From positions 352,971-416,970 of the forward strand of contig NZ_LMQM01000011.1 in the NCBI RefSeq assembly GCF_001424145.1: DNA of 64,000 nt. The letters are read 5' to 3'. Position numbers and translations under genes: made by a program. Source of the DNA: Chryseobacterium sp. Leaf404 (GTDB lineage: Bacteria > Bacteroidota > Bacteroidia > Flavobacteriales > Weeksellaceae). This document shows, piece after piece, positions 46,563 to 55,352 of the stretch. The notes under the pieces are model-generated. The model did no database searches and had not been told where the DNA came from. It was given only the letters and a program-made list of their open reading frames with translations. How positions within the stretch are numbered: the first letter of the stretch is position 1; every line of letters begins with the position of its first letter.

Positions 46563-46591
46563 TCAATTAATTTCTTCATATCAATTGAGAA

Positions 46592-46625
46592 GGCCTCTTC
46601 AGAATTTTTTCTGAGGAGGTTTCTT
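46592..46625 (+). terminator. Terminator of the TonB receptor operon
   Basis: CCTCTTCAGA and TCTGAGGAGG pair through one G-T wobble around a T-rich loop, followed by T residues. It ends next to the alkB stop codon of the convergent gene. Confidence 0.75.
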
Positions 46626-46626
46626 T

Positions 46627-47238
46627 TTATTCTTCAATCGTCCTGAAAGTTAAATTGATTCTCGGAGTTTTCACTTTAGTCGTGGGCGGAAGGCGGTGCA
46701 GCCAGTTTTCCTGCGTAGTTCCTTTCATGACTAACAAACTTCCGTTTTCCAAGAAAATATCGATTGTTTCTTTGGTGGTTTTATGTTTAAACAAAAACTT
46801 TCTTTCGGCACCAAAACTTAATGATGCGATAGCACCATGTTTCTTCAAATCCTTTTCGCCGTCGCTGTGATAGGCCATTCCTTCACTGCCGTCGTGGTAT
46901 AAATTCAGTAAACAGGAGTTGTAGGTTTCCCCTGAAACTTGTTCACATTTTTGTTTTAATTCCAGCAATTCCGGCGTCCAGATTTTGGCGTATTTTGTCC
47001 GTTTGGAATAAGTGTATTCAAATTCTTTTTCTCCAAACCAGGCCACTTTTCTTTTTGTTAAAATCAACTTTCCGAAAATAACAGCTTCATCATTTTCCCA
47101 CGGAATTTGGTTTAATAAATATTGTTCATATTTCAGGCATTCCTCCTCAGAAAATATTTTACCATAATATTCTGTGATTCCGTCCTGCGGGAGAATATTG
47201 ATTGGAAATTTTGTTATATCGTCGAAAAGATTGAGCAT
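46627..47238 (-). CDS. alkB: DNA oxidative demethylase AlkB
   Basis: This 203-aa Fe(II)/2-oxoglutarate dioxygenase has YHSDGEKDL (iron ligands H124 and D126), the third ligand H181 in NWLHRLPP, and the 2-oxoglutarate arginine in TPRINLTFR (R193/R199). It repairs 1-methyladenine and 3-methylcytosine. It lies 95 bp after the Ada-like gene on the same strand. Together they form an adaptive response to alkylation damage. Confidence 0.92.
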   Translation of the reverse strand: MLNLFDDITKFPINILPQDGITEYYGKIFSEEECLKYEQYLLNQIPWENDEAVIFGKLILTKRKVAWFGEKEFEYTYSKRTKYAKIWTPELLELKQKCEQVSGETYNSCLLNLYHDGSEGMAYHSDGEKDLKKHGAIASLSFGAERKFLFKHKTTKETIDIFLENGSLLVMKGTTQENWLHRLPPTTKVKTPRINLTFRTIEE

Positions 47239-47333
47239 TTTACAACTATAAATTACTTAGTACTTGCATCGAATTTATCACACAAAATCCGTGTAAATCT
47301 GTGAGATCTGTGAGATTTGTGAGAGAGAATTAT

Positions 47334-48194
47334 TTATTTTAAAATATGATGATCCGTAAAAACCCTAGCACTCTCCCACCCGATCATCAGCTGTTTTCTG
47401 TCGGTTCCCCACATGTACCCTCCGACCTTACCACTCGACTGTATCACACGGTGACATGGAATTAAAAACGCCACGGGATTACTTCCAATCGCCGTTCCAA
47501 CCGCTCTTGATGCTTTGGGATTTCCAACATCGTGAGCCAGATTTCCATAAGTTGACAATCTTCCCATTGGAATTTTAAGCAGACTTTCCCAGACTTTTAA
47601 CTGGAAATCAGTTCCTTTCAAATGAAGTTTAATCTTATTTAAATTTTCCCAGTCTTCATTAAAAATAGACAACGCATTTTTCTGCAAATCATCTTTTTTT
47701 TCAACAAATTCTGCATTAGAGAATCTAATTTTTAAATGTGAAAAAGCTTTCATTTTATCATCATCAAAAGCGATATAACAAACTCCTTTTTCTGTGGAAG
47801 CCGATATTAAATTTCCAAAAGGACTTTTTGAAAAACTGTAGTTGATTTTTAAATTCTTTCCGTCATTTTTATATTCTGCTGGCGACATGCCTTCAATTTT
47901 AACAAACAAATCGTGCAAACGGCTCGTACTCGACAGACCTGTTTCCAAAGTCGTATCAAAAAGATTTGTTTTTTCTTCTTTTAAAAGATTTTTCGCATGA
48001 TTTAAACTGATGAACTGCAAAAATTTCTTCGGGCTCGTCCCTGCCCAATCCGTAAACATTTTCTGAAAGTGTGCCGGACTCAAACCCACAAATTCCGCCA
48101 CCTCATCCAAATTTGGCTGAAACTGAAAATGTTTCTGAATATAATCTATTGCCTTTGCAATTCTCTGATAGTCTAAAATTTGCTGAGCCGTCAT
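47334..48194 (-). CDS. AraC-type regulator fused to methylated-DNA-cysteine methyltransferase (Ada-like)
   Basis: This 286-aa protein joins an N-terminal AraC helix-turn-helix (about residues 12-108) to a C-terminal O6-alkylguanine transferase. The active site IPCHRVI carries C247, and the helix-turn-helix of the transferase (GRLSTYGNLAHDVGNPKASRAVG) binds DNA. The N-terminal zinc domain with the methyl-phosphotriester Cys of E. coli Ada is missing, so it is a shorter Ada-type activator. It likely controls itself and alkB downstream. Confidence 0.93.
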   Translation of the reverse strand: MTAQQILDYQRIAKAIDYIQKHFQFQPNLDEVAEFVGLSPAHFQKMFTDWAGTSPKKFLQFISLNHAKNLLKEEKTNLFDTTLETGLSSTSRLHDLFVKIEGMSPAEYKNDGKNLKINYSFSKSPFGNLISASTEKGVCYIAFDDDKMKAFSHLKIRFSNAEFVEKKDDLQKNALSIFNEDWENLNKIKLHLKGTDFQLKVWESLLKIPMGRLSTYGNLAHDVGNPKASRAVGTAIGSNPVAFLIPCHRVIQSSGKVGGYMWGTDRKQLMIGWESARVFTDHHILK

Positions 48195-48543
48195 GCTTTT
48201 TTATTTAAAACAAATTTCAGAAGAAAAATCCGAAGAAAAAATCCGTTTCCTGTGGAATTTGGTTTAAATTCAAATTAAAGAGGTAAAAATATGATGACAA
48301 TGAAATTACAAATATTTAGAATTTACAGGACAACAATATTTAGAACAAAGGTTTTGCTTCTATGGAGCAACGAATTTACCAGCAAAAAGTTACCAATATT
48401 TCGGTGCTTCGCACCTTGTTTTTGTCCATAGTAAAATGTTTCTACCTACATTCCGCAGTTTCGCTTCTCTCTTTTCTAAAGAATAAATTTTCAAATTAAA
48501 AATGCGACCTCATCCTCAACCTTAACCTTAACCTCAAAATCCC
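48195..48543. repeat. Spacer with TGGAGC / GGTGCTTCGCACC repeats
   Basis: This roughly 350-bp spacer has no gene. From about 48322 it contains a dispersed Bacteroidota element: ACAATATTTAGAACAAAGG, the hairpin GCTTCTATGGAGC near 48355, ACCAGCAAAAAGTTACCAA, and the hairpin GGTGCTTCGCACC near 48400. The end leads into the promoter of the HAD gene. Confidence 0.6.
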
Positions 48544-48551
48544 TACCTTTG
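48544..48551 (+). promoter_or_regulatory. -7 box of the HAD phosphatase gene
   Basis: TACCTTTG matches TAnnTTTG and lies 14 bp before the ATG at 48566. Confidence 0.55.
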
Positions 48552-48565
48552 CAAAAACAGAAAAT

Positions 48566-49225
48566 ATGTCATTAAAAGCTGTGCTGTTCGATATGGATGG
48601 CGTGATTGTAGACACAGAACCGCTGCACAGAAAAGCCTATTTTAAAACCTTTGATCAGCTTGAAGTTGCTGTTTCGGAAGAATTATACACCTCTTTTACA
48701 GGCGCTTCCACCAAAAGAGTTTTTGAGACCATCATTAATCATTTTGATCTGTCGGGAACTCACGAGGAAATGTCGGTTCTCAAGCGGGCTCATTTTAAAG
48801 ATTATTTTTATAATGATGAGGAATTTGATCTGATTACCGGAGTACGAAAGTTGATTGAACATTATTACGAAAACGGAATTACCCTGATTTTGGCATCCTC
48901 AGCAACAATGACTACCATCAACATGGTTTTTGAAAAATTCGGACTTGAAAAATATTTCAGCGGAAAAATAAGCGGAGCCAATTTAAATGAATCAAAACCT
49001 CATCCTGAAATCTTTTTGAAGGCAGCAGAAATGGCGGGTCAGCCTATCGAAAACTGCATGGTGATTGAAGATTCTACCAACGGAATTCTGGCCGCTCACA
49101 GAGCAGGAATTTTCTGCGCTGCGTACAAAAGTTTTCATACACACAATCAGGATTACAGTTTGGCAAATATTATTGTTTCGGATTATGCTGAACTGGAAGT
49201 TGGTAAGATTTCGAAATTCTTTTAA
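48566..49225 (+). CDS. HAD-family phosphatase (beta-phosphoglucomutase-like)
   Basis: This 219-aa hydrolase has motif I DMDGVIVDTEPLH (nucleophile and acid/base Asp, 9 and 11), a helical cap, motif II ILASSA, the Lys of motif III in NESKPHPEIF and motif IV IEDSTNGILAA. The sequence is nearest to sugar-phosphate phosphatases and beta-phosphoglucomutases. It is a cytosolic enzyme. The stop overlaps the end of the convergent DUF4262 gene by 4 bp. Confidence 0.9.
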   Translation: MSLKAVLFDMDGVIVDTEPLHRKAYFKTFDQLEVAVSEELYTSFTGASTKRVFETIINHFDLSGTHEEMSVLKRAHFKDYFYNDEEFDLITGVRKLIEHYYENGITLILASSATMTTINMVFEKFGLEKYFSGKISGANLNESKPHPEIFLKAAEMAGQPIENCMVIEDSTNGILAAHRAGIFCAAYKSFHTHNQDYSLANIIVSDYAELEVGKISKFF

Positions 49226-49665
49226 ACTGACAATATCGTTTGGTCATAGTCATATTCTGGTTCGCTTGGGAAAAGTCCATTCAGATCCGGAAATATTAAC
49301 TGTAAATACTTAAATTCCGAATTCTCATAAAATTTAAATGAGGTTAATGCATATTCATGTAGCAATTCGTTTTTAACCTCAATGAAATAAACAGGAAAAC
49401 GGTCAGTCAAATCGTCTATTTTTTGATTTAAAGGTACTTCTTTGAACTTGTACCTCTCTGCATAATTATTAATCAAAGTATTTGTCAGTCCATTTGGAAG
49501 TCCGGAAATGAAAAGTTCAGGGATTCTAAAGTTTTTAAAAATACCTGTTGAGTATCCAAAAGGTGTAAATCCAATTTCTTCCATAACGTAGGTATTATGA
49601 AATCCATAATTTTCTATATTGTCATACACCATTTTGAAGTATTTCTCTTTTTTTAAATCACTCAT
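49222..49665 (-). CDS. DUF4262 protein
   Basis: This 147-aa protein matches DUF4262: NIENYGFHNTYVMEEIGFTPFGYSTGIFKNFRIPELFISGLP, then the FPVYFIEVKNELLHEYALTSFKFYEN region, FKYLQLIFPDLNGLFPSE near the end. It has no known function; such genes often occur as single cassettes in mobile regions. It lies next to an attC-like element and a DUF4274 gene, both on the same strand. Confidence 0.85.
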   Translation of the reverse strand: MSDLKKEKYFKMVYDNIENYGFHNTYVMEEIGFTPFGYSTGIFKNFRIPELFISGLPNGLTNTLINNYAERYKFKEVPLNQKIDDLTDRFPVYFIEVKNELLHEYALTSFKFYENSEFKYLQLIFPDLNGLFPSEPEYDYDQTILSV

Positions 49666-49687
49666 CTTTCGCTTCTTTTTAAAATTT

Positions 49688-49822
49688 GCATATAACGGTT
49701 TGGATATTGCCGAAGACGGGGTTTTTAGCAGTAAAGTTCAATCGAAGAACGAAAGTTAAACCTTATACAAATGCCCAATCGAAGCCGTTCAGCCTCGCTT
49801 TTGGCAATACCTTGTTAACTAT
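49688..49822 (-). repeat. attC-like imperfect inverted repeat
   Basis: The ends of this 135-bp stretch pair when read outward to inward: ATAACGGTTTGGATATTGCC at 49693-49712 against the complement of GGCAATACCTTGTTAACTAT at 49803-49822, with bulged bases. The middle holds further inverted words. It starts 5 bp after the stop of the DUF4274 gene (reading left) and ends before the DUF4262 gene. The layout fits an integron-type attC site, but the terminal R sequence (GTTATAT) is not canonical. Confidence 0.4.
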
Positions 49823-49827
49823 AGTCT

Positions 49828-50901
49828 TTATTGCACATTTATATGATCTATTATTTGTTCTTGAATTTTTTCATATTCTAAATTTTCAATTGAGTTAGAA
49901 AATATTGTGAAATAAAAGAGGAAATCGCCTTTTTCAGTAATTAAAATCTTAAGATATTTTTCCTCTTGAAAATTTTCTATTTTAACTTGCATTCCTCTAC
50001 TTATTGCAAACCAGTTTTCGTTAGATTTAATTCTGCGAATTTTATCAAAATTTTCTTCCACACCTGTAATTTGGAAAAACGCCTGAATATAGGAAAATTC
50101 ATTTCTCATTATCGTAGCGACATTGGTGAGTGCATTTTCCATTCTTAATGGTTTTGCATTAAACAGAAAAAGAATAATAGTAGTATTGTCATTTTTTAAA
50201 ACAACTTGAGGATTTATAACAACTTTTTTTAGCAGTTTGTCTGATATAGAAAATGTAGATTTTAAATTTTGTGGAAATTTATAGTTGTCAATAAATTGGT
50301 TAATTTTCTGTTCACAAATTATTTTAAAATTATTTGGAAAATCATATTCAAATAGTGTTTCAGCTGACCTAATTGTTATTTTATCTGCAAGTTTTTCAAT
50401 ATTTATATTACTTTTGGGAATATTTCTCTGTTTAAAAAACTCTGCAAAATTTGGCTCGATTTTCCTTCCCTTAGATTTACCAAATAATATCTTAGGAAAA
50501 ATACTATTTGCTTTATCTAAATCAAAATCCAACTTGTAGGAATCTTCCTCTGGAGTATAATAAAAACGTTCAGATTGGTAATAGTCTTTTTTACAATTTG
50601 CTACAATATTGCTAATTAATTCAAAATCTTCGGATTCTATATTTCGTGCTAAAAAGCCATCTAAATCAGCTCTAAAGAAAATCATTTTTATTGTCGATAA
50701 ATCACAATTCGGATTTTCAATAATTTTTAATAAAATATCATTGCCATCATCATAATTATGATTTCTCGCAATAAAATCCAATTCAATTGGTTCTGTAATA
50801 TTATTGAGTGTATCCAAATCCAAATCAATCCCTCTGAATGAATATTCAAAAAACTTTTCTCTTAAAAATTCAGCTCTTTTTTCTGAAACTTTGTATTTCA
50901 T
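49828..50901 (-). CDS. DUF4274-containing protein
   Basis: This 357-aa protein contains a DUF4274-like block in its N-terminal half (ELDFIARNHNYDDGNDILLKIIENPNCDLSTIKMIFFRADLDGF). The C-terminal half (about 150-357) is Asn/Lys/Ile-rich beta-alpha structure with no known motif. The codon use is strongly AT-biased compared with neighbours, and it ends directly before the attC-like repeat. It may therefore be a captured gene. No function can be offered. Confidence 0.75.
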   Translation of the reverse strand: MKYKVSEKRAEFLREKFFEYSFRGIDLDLDTLNNITEPIELDFIARNHNYDDGNDILLKIIENPNCDLSTIKMIFFRADLDGFLARNIESEDFELISNIVANCKKDYYQSERFYYTPEEDSYKLDFDLDKANSIFPKILFGKSKGRKIEPNFAEFFKQRNIPKSNINIEKLADKITIRSAETLFEYDFPNNFKIICEQKINQFIDNYKFPQNLKSTFSISDKLLKKVVINPQVVLKNDNTTIILFLFNAKPLRMENALTNVATIMRNEFSYIQAFFQITGVEENFDKIRRIKSNENWFAISRGMQVKIENFQEEKYLKILITEKGDFLFYFTIFSNSIENLEYEKIQEQIIDHINVQ

Positions 50902-51077
50902 ACGTTTTTAGGATAGATTGTAGACAACTTGTTTATAACAGAAACCAAACTTCGTCAATCAATAGTAAAACAAGCAGATTTGCGATGTTTATTTCGTTTT
51001 CATTTCTTTCAAAGATAAAAATATTTCACATATAAGTAAATTCTCTCTCAAGATATATACACAATTATTTACCACAA

Positions 51078-51110
51078 AAATAGCCATCAAATTGACGGCT
51101 ATCGTTTTTA
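51078..51110 (-). terminator. Terminator of the arginine decarboxylase gene
   Basis: ATAGCCATCAA and TTGACGGCTAT make a long hairpin with one wobble and short loop. A/T runs on both sides allow it to work in both directions. Confidence 0.75.
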
Positions 51111-51146
51111 TTAATAGTGAAAAATCACTGATTTTTTTGGAGCAGG

Positions 51147-52538
51147 TTAATACCCTAGAATCTTTAAAATATCCTCAGGTCCCTGTCTTTCCCTGAAAAT
51201 TTCATACTGAAACTCACCATTTTCATCTTTCTGAATCAGAATATGTCTTGGCTGAGGCATCAGACAGTGGTGAACACCACCGTAACCACCGATAGTTTCT
51301 TGATAAGCTCCGGTGTGGAAAAAGCCAATGTACAGAGGTTTTGTATCGCTGAAAACCGGTAAATAAATAGCGTTGGTATGTTGTTCAGAATTGTAATAAT
51401 CGTCAGAATCACACGTTAATCCACCCAGAAAAACCCTTTCGTAAGTATCATCCCAACGGTTGAGCGGAAGCATGATAAAGTGTCTTGAGATCGCCCACGT
51501 ATCGGGAAGTGTGGTCATGAAAGAAGAATCAATCATGTTCCATTTTTCTCTGTCGTTCTGACGTTTCTGAGAGATAATTTTATAAATATTCGCACCGCTT
51601 TCTCCTACAGTAAAACTTCCGAATTCTGTATAAATATTTGGTTCTTCCACACCTTCTTCTTCACAGAATTTCTTGATTTGAGAAACAATTTCCTCCACCA
51701 TGTACTGGTAATCATAATCAAACTGTAGAGATGTTTTGATTGGGAAACCGCCACCGATATTAAGAGAATTGACTTCAGGAGCAATTTTCTTCAAACGTGC
51801 ATAAACACGAAGACATTTGTATAATTCATTCCAGTAATACGCAGTGTCCTTGATTCCCGTGTTGATAAAAAAATGAAGCATTTTCAGTCTCGCATTCGGA
51901 TGTTCCGCAATTTTCTGACTGTAATAAGGGATAATATCTTTGTATCCGATTCCGAGTCTTGAAGTATAGAATTCAAATTTCGGTTCTTCCTCGGATGCAA
52001 TTCTGATTCCGATGTCAAAAGTAGTGTCGATGCTTTCTGTAAGCTTGTCCAGCTCACGGTAATTGTCCAGAATTGGCGTAATATTTTCAAAACCGCTGTT
52101 GATCATATCCGAAATTTTCGCCAGATAATCGTCTGTTTTGAAGCCGTTGCAAATCACTTCAATGTTTTTATCAACTTTACCTTCGTTGTAAAGAGATTTC
52201 ACAATATCCATATCGTACGCTGAAGAAGTTTCGATGGAAATATCGTTTTTCAGGGCTTCTTCGATGACAAATTTGAAGTGACTCGATTTTGTGCAGTAGC
52301 AGTATCTGTAGTTTTTTTTGTAGTCGATTTTCTCAAAAGCTTCTTTAAACCAGCCTTTTGCCTTCTGTATATTCTGAGAAATCTTCGGGAGGTAACTTAC
52401 CTTAAGAGGCGTTCCAAACTTCTCAACAACTTCCATCAGGGGAATATCGTGAAAAGACAAATTGTTCTCAGAAACATTGAATTCTTCGGTTGGGAAGTAC
52501 AATGTCTGATCAATAAGTTCCGAGTACTTTATTTTCAT
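51147..52538 (-). CDS. speA: Arginine decarboxylase (PLP, alanine-racemase fold)
   Basis: This 463-aa PLP enzyme of fold type III belongs to the shorter Bacteroidetes SpeA group. The PLP lysine is K84 in CYCTKSSHFKF, the phosphate loop is NIGGGFPIKT, the HFFINTG region carries a histidine stacking on PLP, and the C-terminal part has TCDSDDYY. It turns arginine into agmatine for polyamine synthesis. In many flavobacteria a thiamine pyrophosphokinase and agmatinase gene lie nearby. Here thiN is separated by a 426-codon orphan, and agmatinase is absent. Confidence 0.88.
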   Translation of the reverse strand: MKIKYSELIDQTLYFPTEEFNVSENNLSFHDIPLMEVVEKFGTPLKVSYLPKISQNIQKAKGWFKEAFEKIDYKKNYRYCYCTKSSHFKFVIEEALKNDISIETSSAYDMDIVKSLYNEGKVDKNIEVICNGFKTDDYLAKISDMINSGFENITPILDNYRELDKLTESIDTTFDIGIRIASEEEPKFEFYTSRLGIGYKDIIPYYSQKIAEHPNARLKMLHFFINTGIKDTAYYWNELYKCLRVYARLKKIAPEVNSLNIGGGFPIKTSLQFDYDYQYMVEEIVSQIKKFCEEEGVEEPNIYTEFGSFTVGESGANIYKIISQKRQNDREKWNMIDSSFMTTLPDTWAISRHFIMLPLNRWDDTYERVFLGGLTCDSDDYYNSEQHTNAIYLPVFSDTKPLYIGFFHTGAYQETIGGYGGVHHCLMPQPRHILIQKDENGEFQYEIFRERQGPEDILKILGY

Positions 52539-52682
52539 TTTCTAGCAAGTGAATTAAGAATGCAAAATTGCTAAAAAAGATTGATTTTTTAGTTTTAAAT
52601 TTTCTTAAAGTTTATAAGTTCTTGCACCAATCTAATATTATCTTTTTCACAATTTTTTTCAAAGTATTTTCGCTTTTATTTA

Positions 52683-52690
52683 TAAATTTG
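52683..52690 (+). promoter_or_regulatory. -7 box of the orphan gene
   Basis: TAAATTTG matches TAnnTTTG, 18 bp before the ATG at 52709. Confidence 0.45.
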
Positions 52691-52708
52691 ATATAAACAA
52701 ATATCACA

Positions 52709-53989
52709 ATGACTCTCGCAAAACTAAAAAATGACATTTCAACAATCTTACGAAATACAACAAAAGCTGAAATACTTGCAGGTAAACTAGAAAAAGAAAT
52801 TATTCCGTACTTTTTGAAACAACTTGATTATGAAAATGGCCCAATTTCAGATGTGCTTATTGGTTATATTGAAAAGGTTTCTGTTGATAAATATGTAATC
52901 GAATGTACAAATGTTCAAAGTATAAAATCAGAATATTTGGAGGCAAAAAAAAATCTTGCAAAAAATGAATACGATCACAATTTAATAATTCAATTTTCAG
53001 AGTCATTTAAGCATCGATTTTTTTATGATTATCGAAACGACCAATTATTAAGCAATAAAAATTTTACGGAAAGTATAACTAATATTAATCAGAATTTTGA
53101 AAATATTTGTGATAATTCTTTTTCAAGTGATAACCTGCAAAAAATTTGTACGGATAAAAAACTGGAGTTGACTTCGATACAAAATGTTCTAAAACAAGTT
53201 CTAGTAGAGATAAAACAGAAGTTGTTATTAGAATGCCAAAATATCAAAGCAGAATCAGGCCATGTAAAAACTTTAAAAATTGAAGAAGAGGCACTTATCT
53301 TTTTTTACAGAATATTTTTGAATCAAGATTTAACATTCATCGGCTTAGGATATGAAGATAACTTCAAACTAAAAACACAACTTAAAACTTCTAATTCTGA
53401 GCTTTTAGACCATATTAGTGATGAAAAATTATTTATCAGAAATTGGAGAGAAATACTTTCAGAAATCCTCAATAAAAAGATTCCGAATTTTAGTGGGGAG
53501 ATTACTGATAGATTTGACCAAAATTCTATAAAATTGTCAAGCACTGATCGATCTTATTTTTTAGCTCTTAAGAGTGCACTAAGTTCAAATTATGAAATTA
53601 TAACCGAAGAAAACGAAATTACGCTGTCTATTTCCGGGGGAATGATGACCAAGATTTCTTTTAGTGATAAAGGTAGATTTTTAGATGGTATTCAAAAAAA
53701 AGATGTTGAAATTTATTATAAAAAAAATCGATATGAAAATGAAAAACTGTTTACTAATATATACATCAAATATCCTCACCAATGGTTTTTTCTTACATCA
53801 TCTTATTTGATTGAGATCACTTTTGAAGCTGCACCAATTCTGTTTGGAAATATACCTGCTGCTGCGTTAGCAGAAAATATTTTAATAAGTATTAAAGAGG
53901 AAGAGGAAGAAGAGGAAAGATCCCAAACAGAGGAGAGATTAAATTCGGAAAGTGAAAAAACTTATGATAAAAAGAGATGGATTTATTAA
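52709..53989 (+). CDS. Protein of unknown function, 426 aa
   Basis: No family is recognised. There is no signal peptide. The N-terminal half (about 1-190) is helical with many Lys/Glu/Asn residues. A middle part (about 215-290) shows a hydrophobic/charged pattern, and the C-terminal part holds a low-complexity glutamate run (ISIKEEEEEEERSQTEERL) near residue 395. Its strand is opposite to speA and thiN, and its AT content is high. The gene appears to be inserted between two genes that are normally neighbours. The stop overlaps the convergent thiN stop by 4 bp. Confidence 0.6.
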   Translation: MTLAKLKNDISTILRNTTKAEILAGKLEKEIIPYFLKQLDYENGPISDVLIGYIEKVSVDKYVIECTNVQSIKSEYLEAKKNLAKNEYDHNLIIQFSESFKHRFFYDYRNDQLLSNKNFTESITNINQNFENICDNSFSSDNLQKICTDKKLELTSIQNVLKQVLVEIKQKLLLECQNIKAESGHVKTLKIEEEALIFFYRIFLNQDLTFIGLGYEDNFKLKTQLKTSNSELLDHISDEKLFIRNWREILSEILNKKIPNFSGEITDRFDQNSIKLSSTDRSYFLALKSALSSNYEIITEENEITLSISGGMMTKISFSDKGRFLDGIQKKDVEIYYKKNRYENEKLFTNIYIKYPHQWFFLTSSYLIEITFEAAPILFGNIPAAALAENILISIKEEEEEEERSQTEERLNSESEKTYDKKRWIY

Positions 53990-54675
53990 TTTCTTTGTTT
54001 TCCTACAAACACCAGCAAATCTCCTTTTTCATATTCGATAGAAACTTCGTCTTCAACGGCAAAATTTCTGGTTCCGATTCTTGAGGTAATGCTCAGATTT
54101 TCATTATTTAATGCCCAGTTTAAACCTTTGGTATTCACGTTTTCTGCTGTGGGAAAAGGATAAAGGGAAACCAGTTTATTTTTAATATTTTTCAGCATAA
54201 AAGTTTTGGGAATGAAAAAATATTCGGAAAATTCATCATAAAATGTTATGTTTAAATTTTCCTTAAATGAATAAGCGACCGTCAGATTTCCCAAAAAATG
54301 ATCCTGCTCGCCACCGCTTCCGCCAAAAACGTCAATATTTTTAAAACCTTTCTCAGCAATAATTTCCAAAGCTTTATGAAAATCGGTTTTTTCCTGATCG
54401 GGCGTGTAAATGAATTTATCTTTATAAACATTTTCGTCAAATCCGGAATGGGAATCAAAATCTCCTGAAACAAAATCTAAATTCTCAAACGGAAAATTCA
54501 AATCTTTCAGATAATGGAAAGCGCCGTCGGTGCAGGCAATTAAGGTGTAAATATCCAAATCAGGCAGCGATTTCGGAGCGTCTCCGTTGATGAAGAGAAG
54601 ACATTTTCCTCGCCCTAAATCCCTTGCCGAAGGAAAAGGACTTTCAAAACTTTTATAATCAGAATTACTTGACAT
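53986..54675 (-). CDS. Thiamine diphosphokinase
   Basis: This 229-aa enzyme has the TPK pattern: LPDLDIYTLIACTDGAFHYL, then LDFVSGDFDSHSG, PDQEKTDFHKALEII and DVFGGSGGEQDHFLGNL, which hold the ATP/Mg site and the thiamine site. It converts thiamine to thiamine diphosphate. In related genomes it lies close to speA, and here the orphan gene stands between them. A 104-bp spacer separates it from the adenosyltransferase gene. Confidence 0.88.
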   Translation of the reverse strand: MSSNSDYKSFESPFPSARDLGRGKCLLFINGDAPKSLPDLDIYTLIACTDGAFHYLKDLNFPFENLDFVSGDFDSHSGFDENVYKDKFIYTPDQEKTDFHKALEIIAEKGFKNIDVFGGSGGEQDHFLGNLTVAYSFKENLNITFYDEFSEYFFIPKTFMLKNIKNKLVSLYPFPTAENVNTKGLNWALNNENLSITSRIGTRNFAVEDEVSIEYEKGDLLVFVGKQRN

Positions 54676-54779
54676 TCTTTTAATTTCTTAATGAACCTTC
54701 ATTTTACTCAATACAACTAATTTGTAAAAAACGTCCATTCGGAGCTTGGCTCTTTTTACTTGTTTCTTGTCTCTTCCTA

Positions 54780-55352
54780 CTAGCCTCTTTCACTAGGATT
54801 CCAGTATTCTTCAGTTTCATTGTTGATTTTTGAGATGTATCTTGCCAAAACAAAAAGGTAATCTGACAGTCTGTTTAAGTACTTAATTAATTCTGGTCTT
54901 ACTTCTTCAGATTCATTTAAGAAAACCAGTGAACGTTCAGCTCTTCTGCAGATTGTTCTTGCTGCATGTAAAAACGTCGCCGGTTTTCCGCCTCCTGGAA
55001 GGATAAAATATTGCAAAGGCTCCAATTTTTCTTCAAAAGCATCCATCCAGTTTTCGAGTTCTTCGATTTCAGTGTCGGAAATGATTAATGGAAGTCGGGA
55101 TTTTCCGTTGGCGAGCATGAGTTTGTCAACCGGAGTTGCTGCTTCTGAACCTACGGTAAAGAGGTCAAACTGAATTTTTTTGAGTTGTTTTAAAACTTCC
55201 TCATCCGTGATGTGACTTTTAGAAATTCCTATAAATGAGTTGAGCTCATCGATATTTCCGTAGCTGTCTACTCTAGCGCTGGCTTTTGAAACTCTTGTTC
55301 CGCCGTATAGTGCAGTTTGGCCTTTATCTCCTGTTTTGGTGTAAATTTTCAT
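54780..55352 (-). CDS. Cob(I)alamin adenosyltransferase, PduO type
   Basis: This 190-aa enzyme adenosylates cobalamin. It starts MKIYTKTGDKGQTALYGGTRVSKASARVDSYGNIDELNSFIG, the signature of PduO/MMAB. The middle carries the ATP-site residues in HAARTICRRAERSLVFL, and YLNRLSDYLFVLARYIS near the end matches. No cobalamin synthesis or B12-dependent enzyme gene is in the window. The name of the product is secure; its partner pathway is not shown here. Confidence 0.93.
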   Translation of the reverse strand: MKIYTKTGDKGQTALYGGTRVSKASARVDSYGNIDELNSFIGISKSHITDEEVLKQLKKIQFDLFTVGSEAATPVDKLMLANGKSRLPLIISDTEIEELENWMDAFEEKLEPLQYFILPGGGKPATFLHAARTICRRAERSLVFLNESEEVRPELIKYLNRLSDYLFVLARYISKINNETEEYWNPSERG

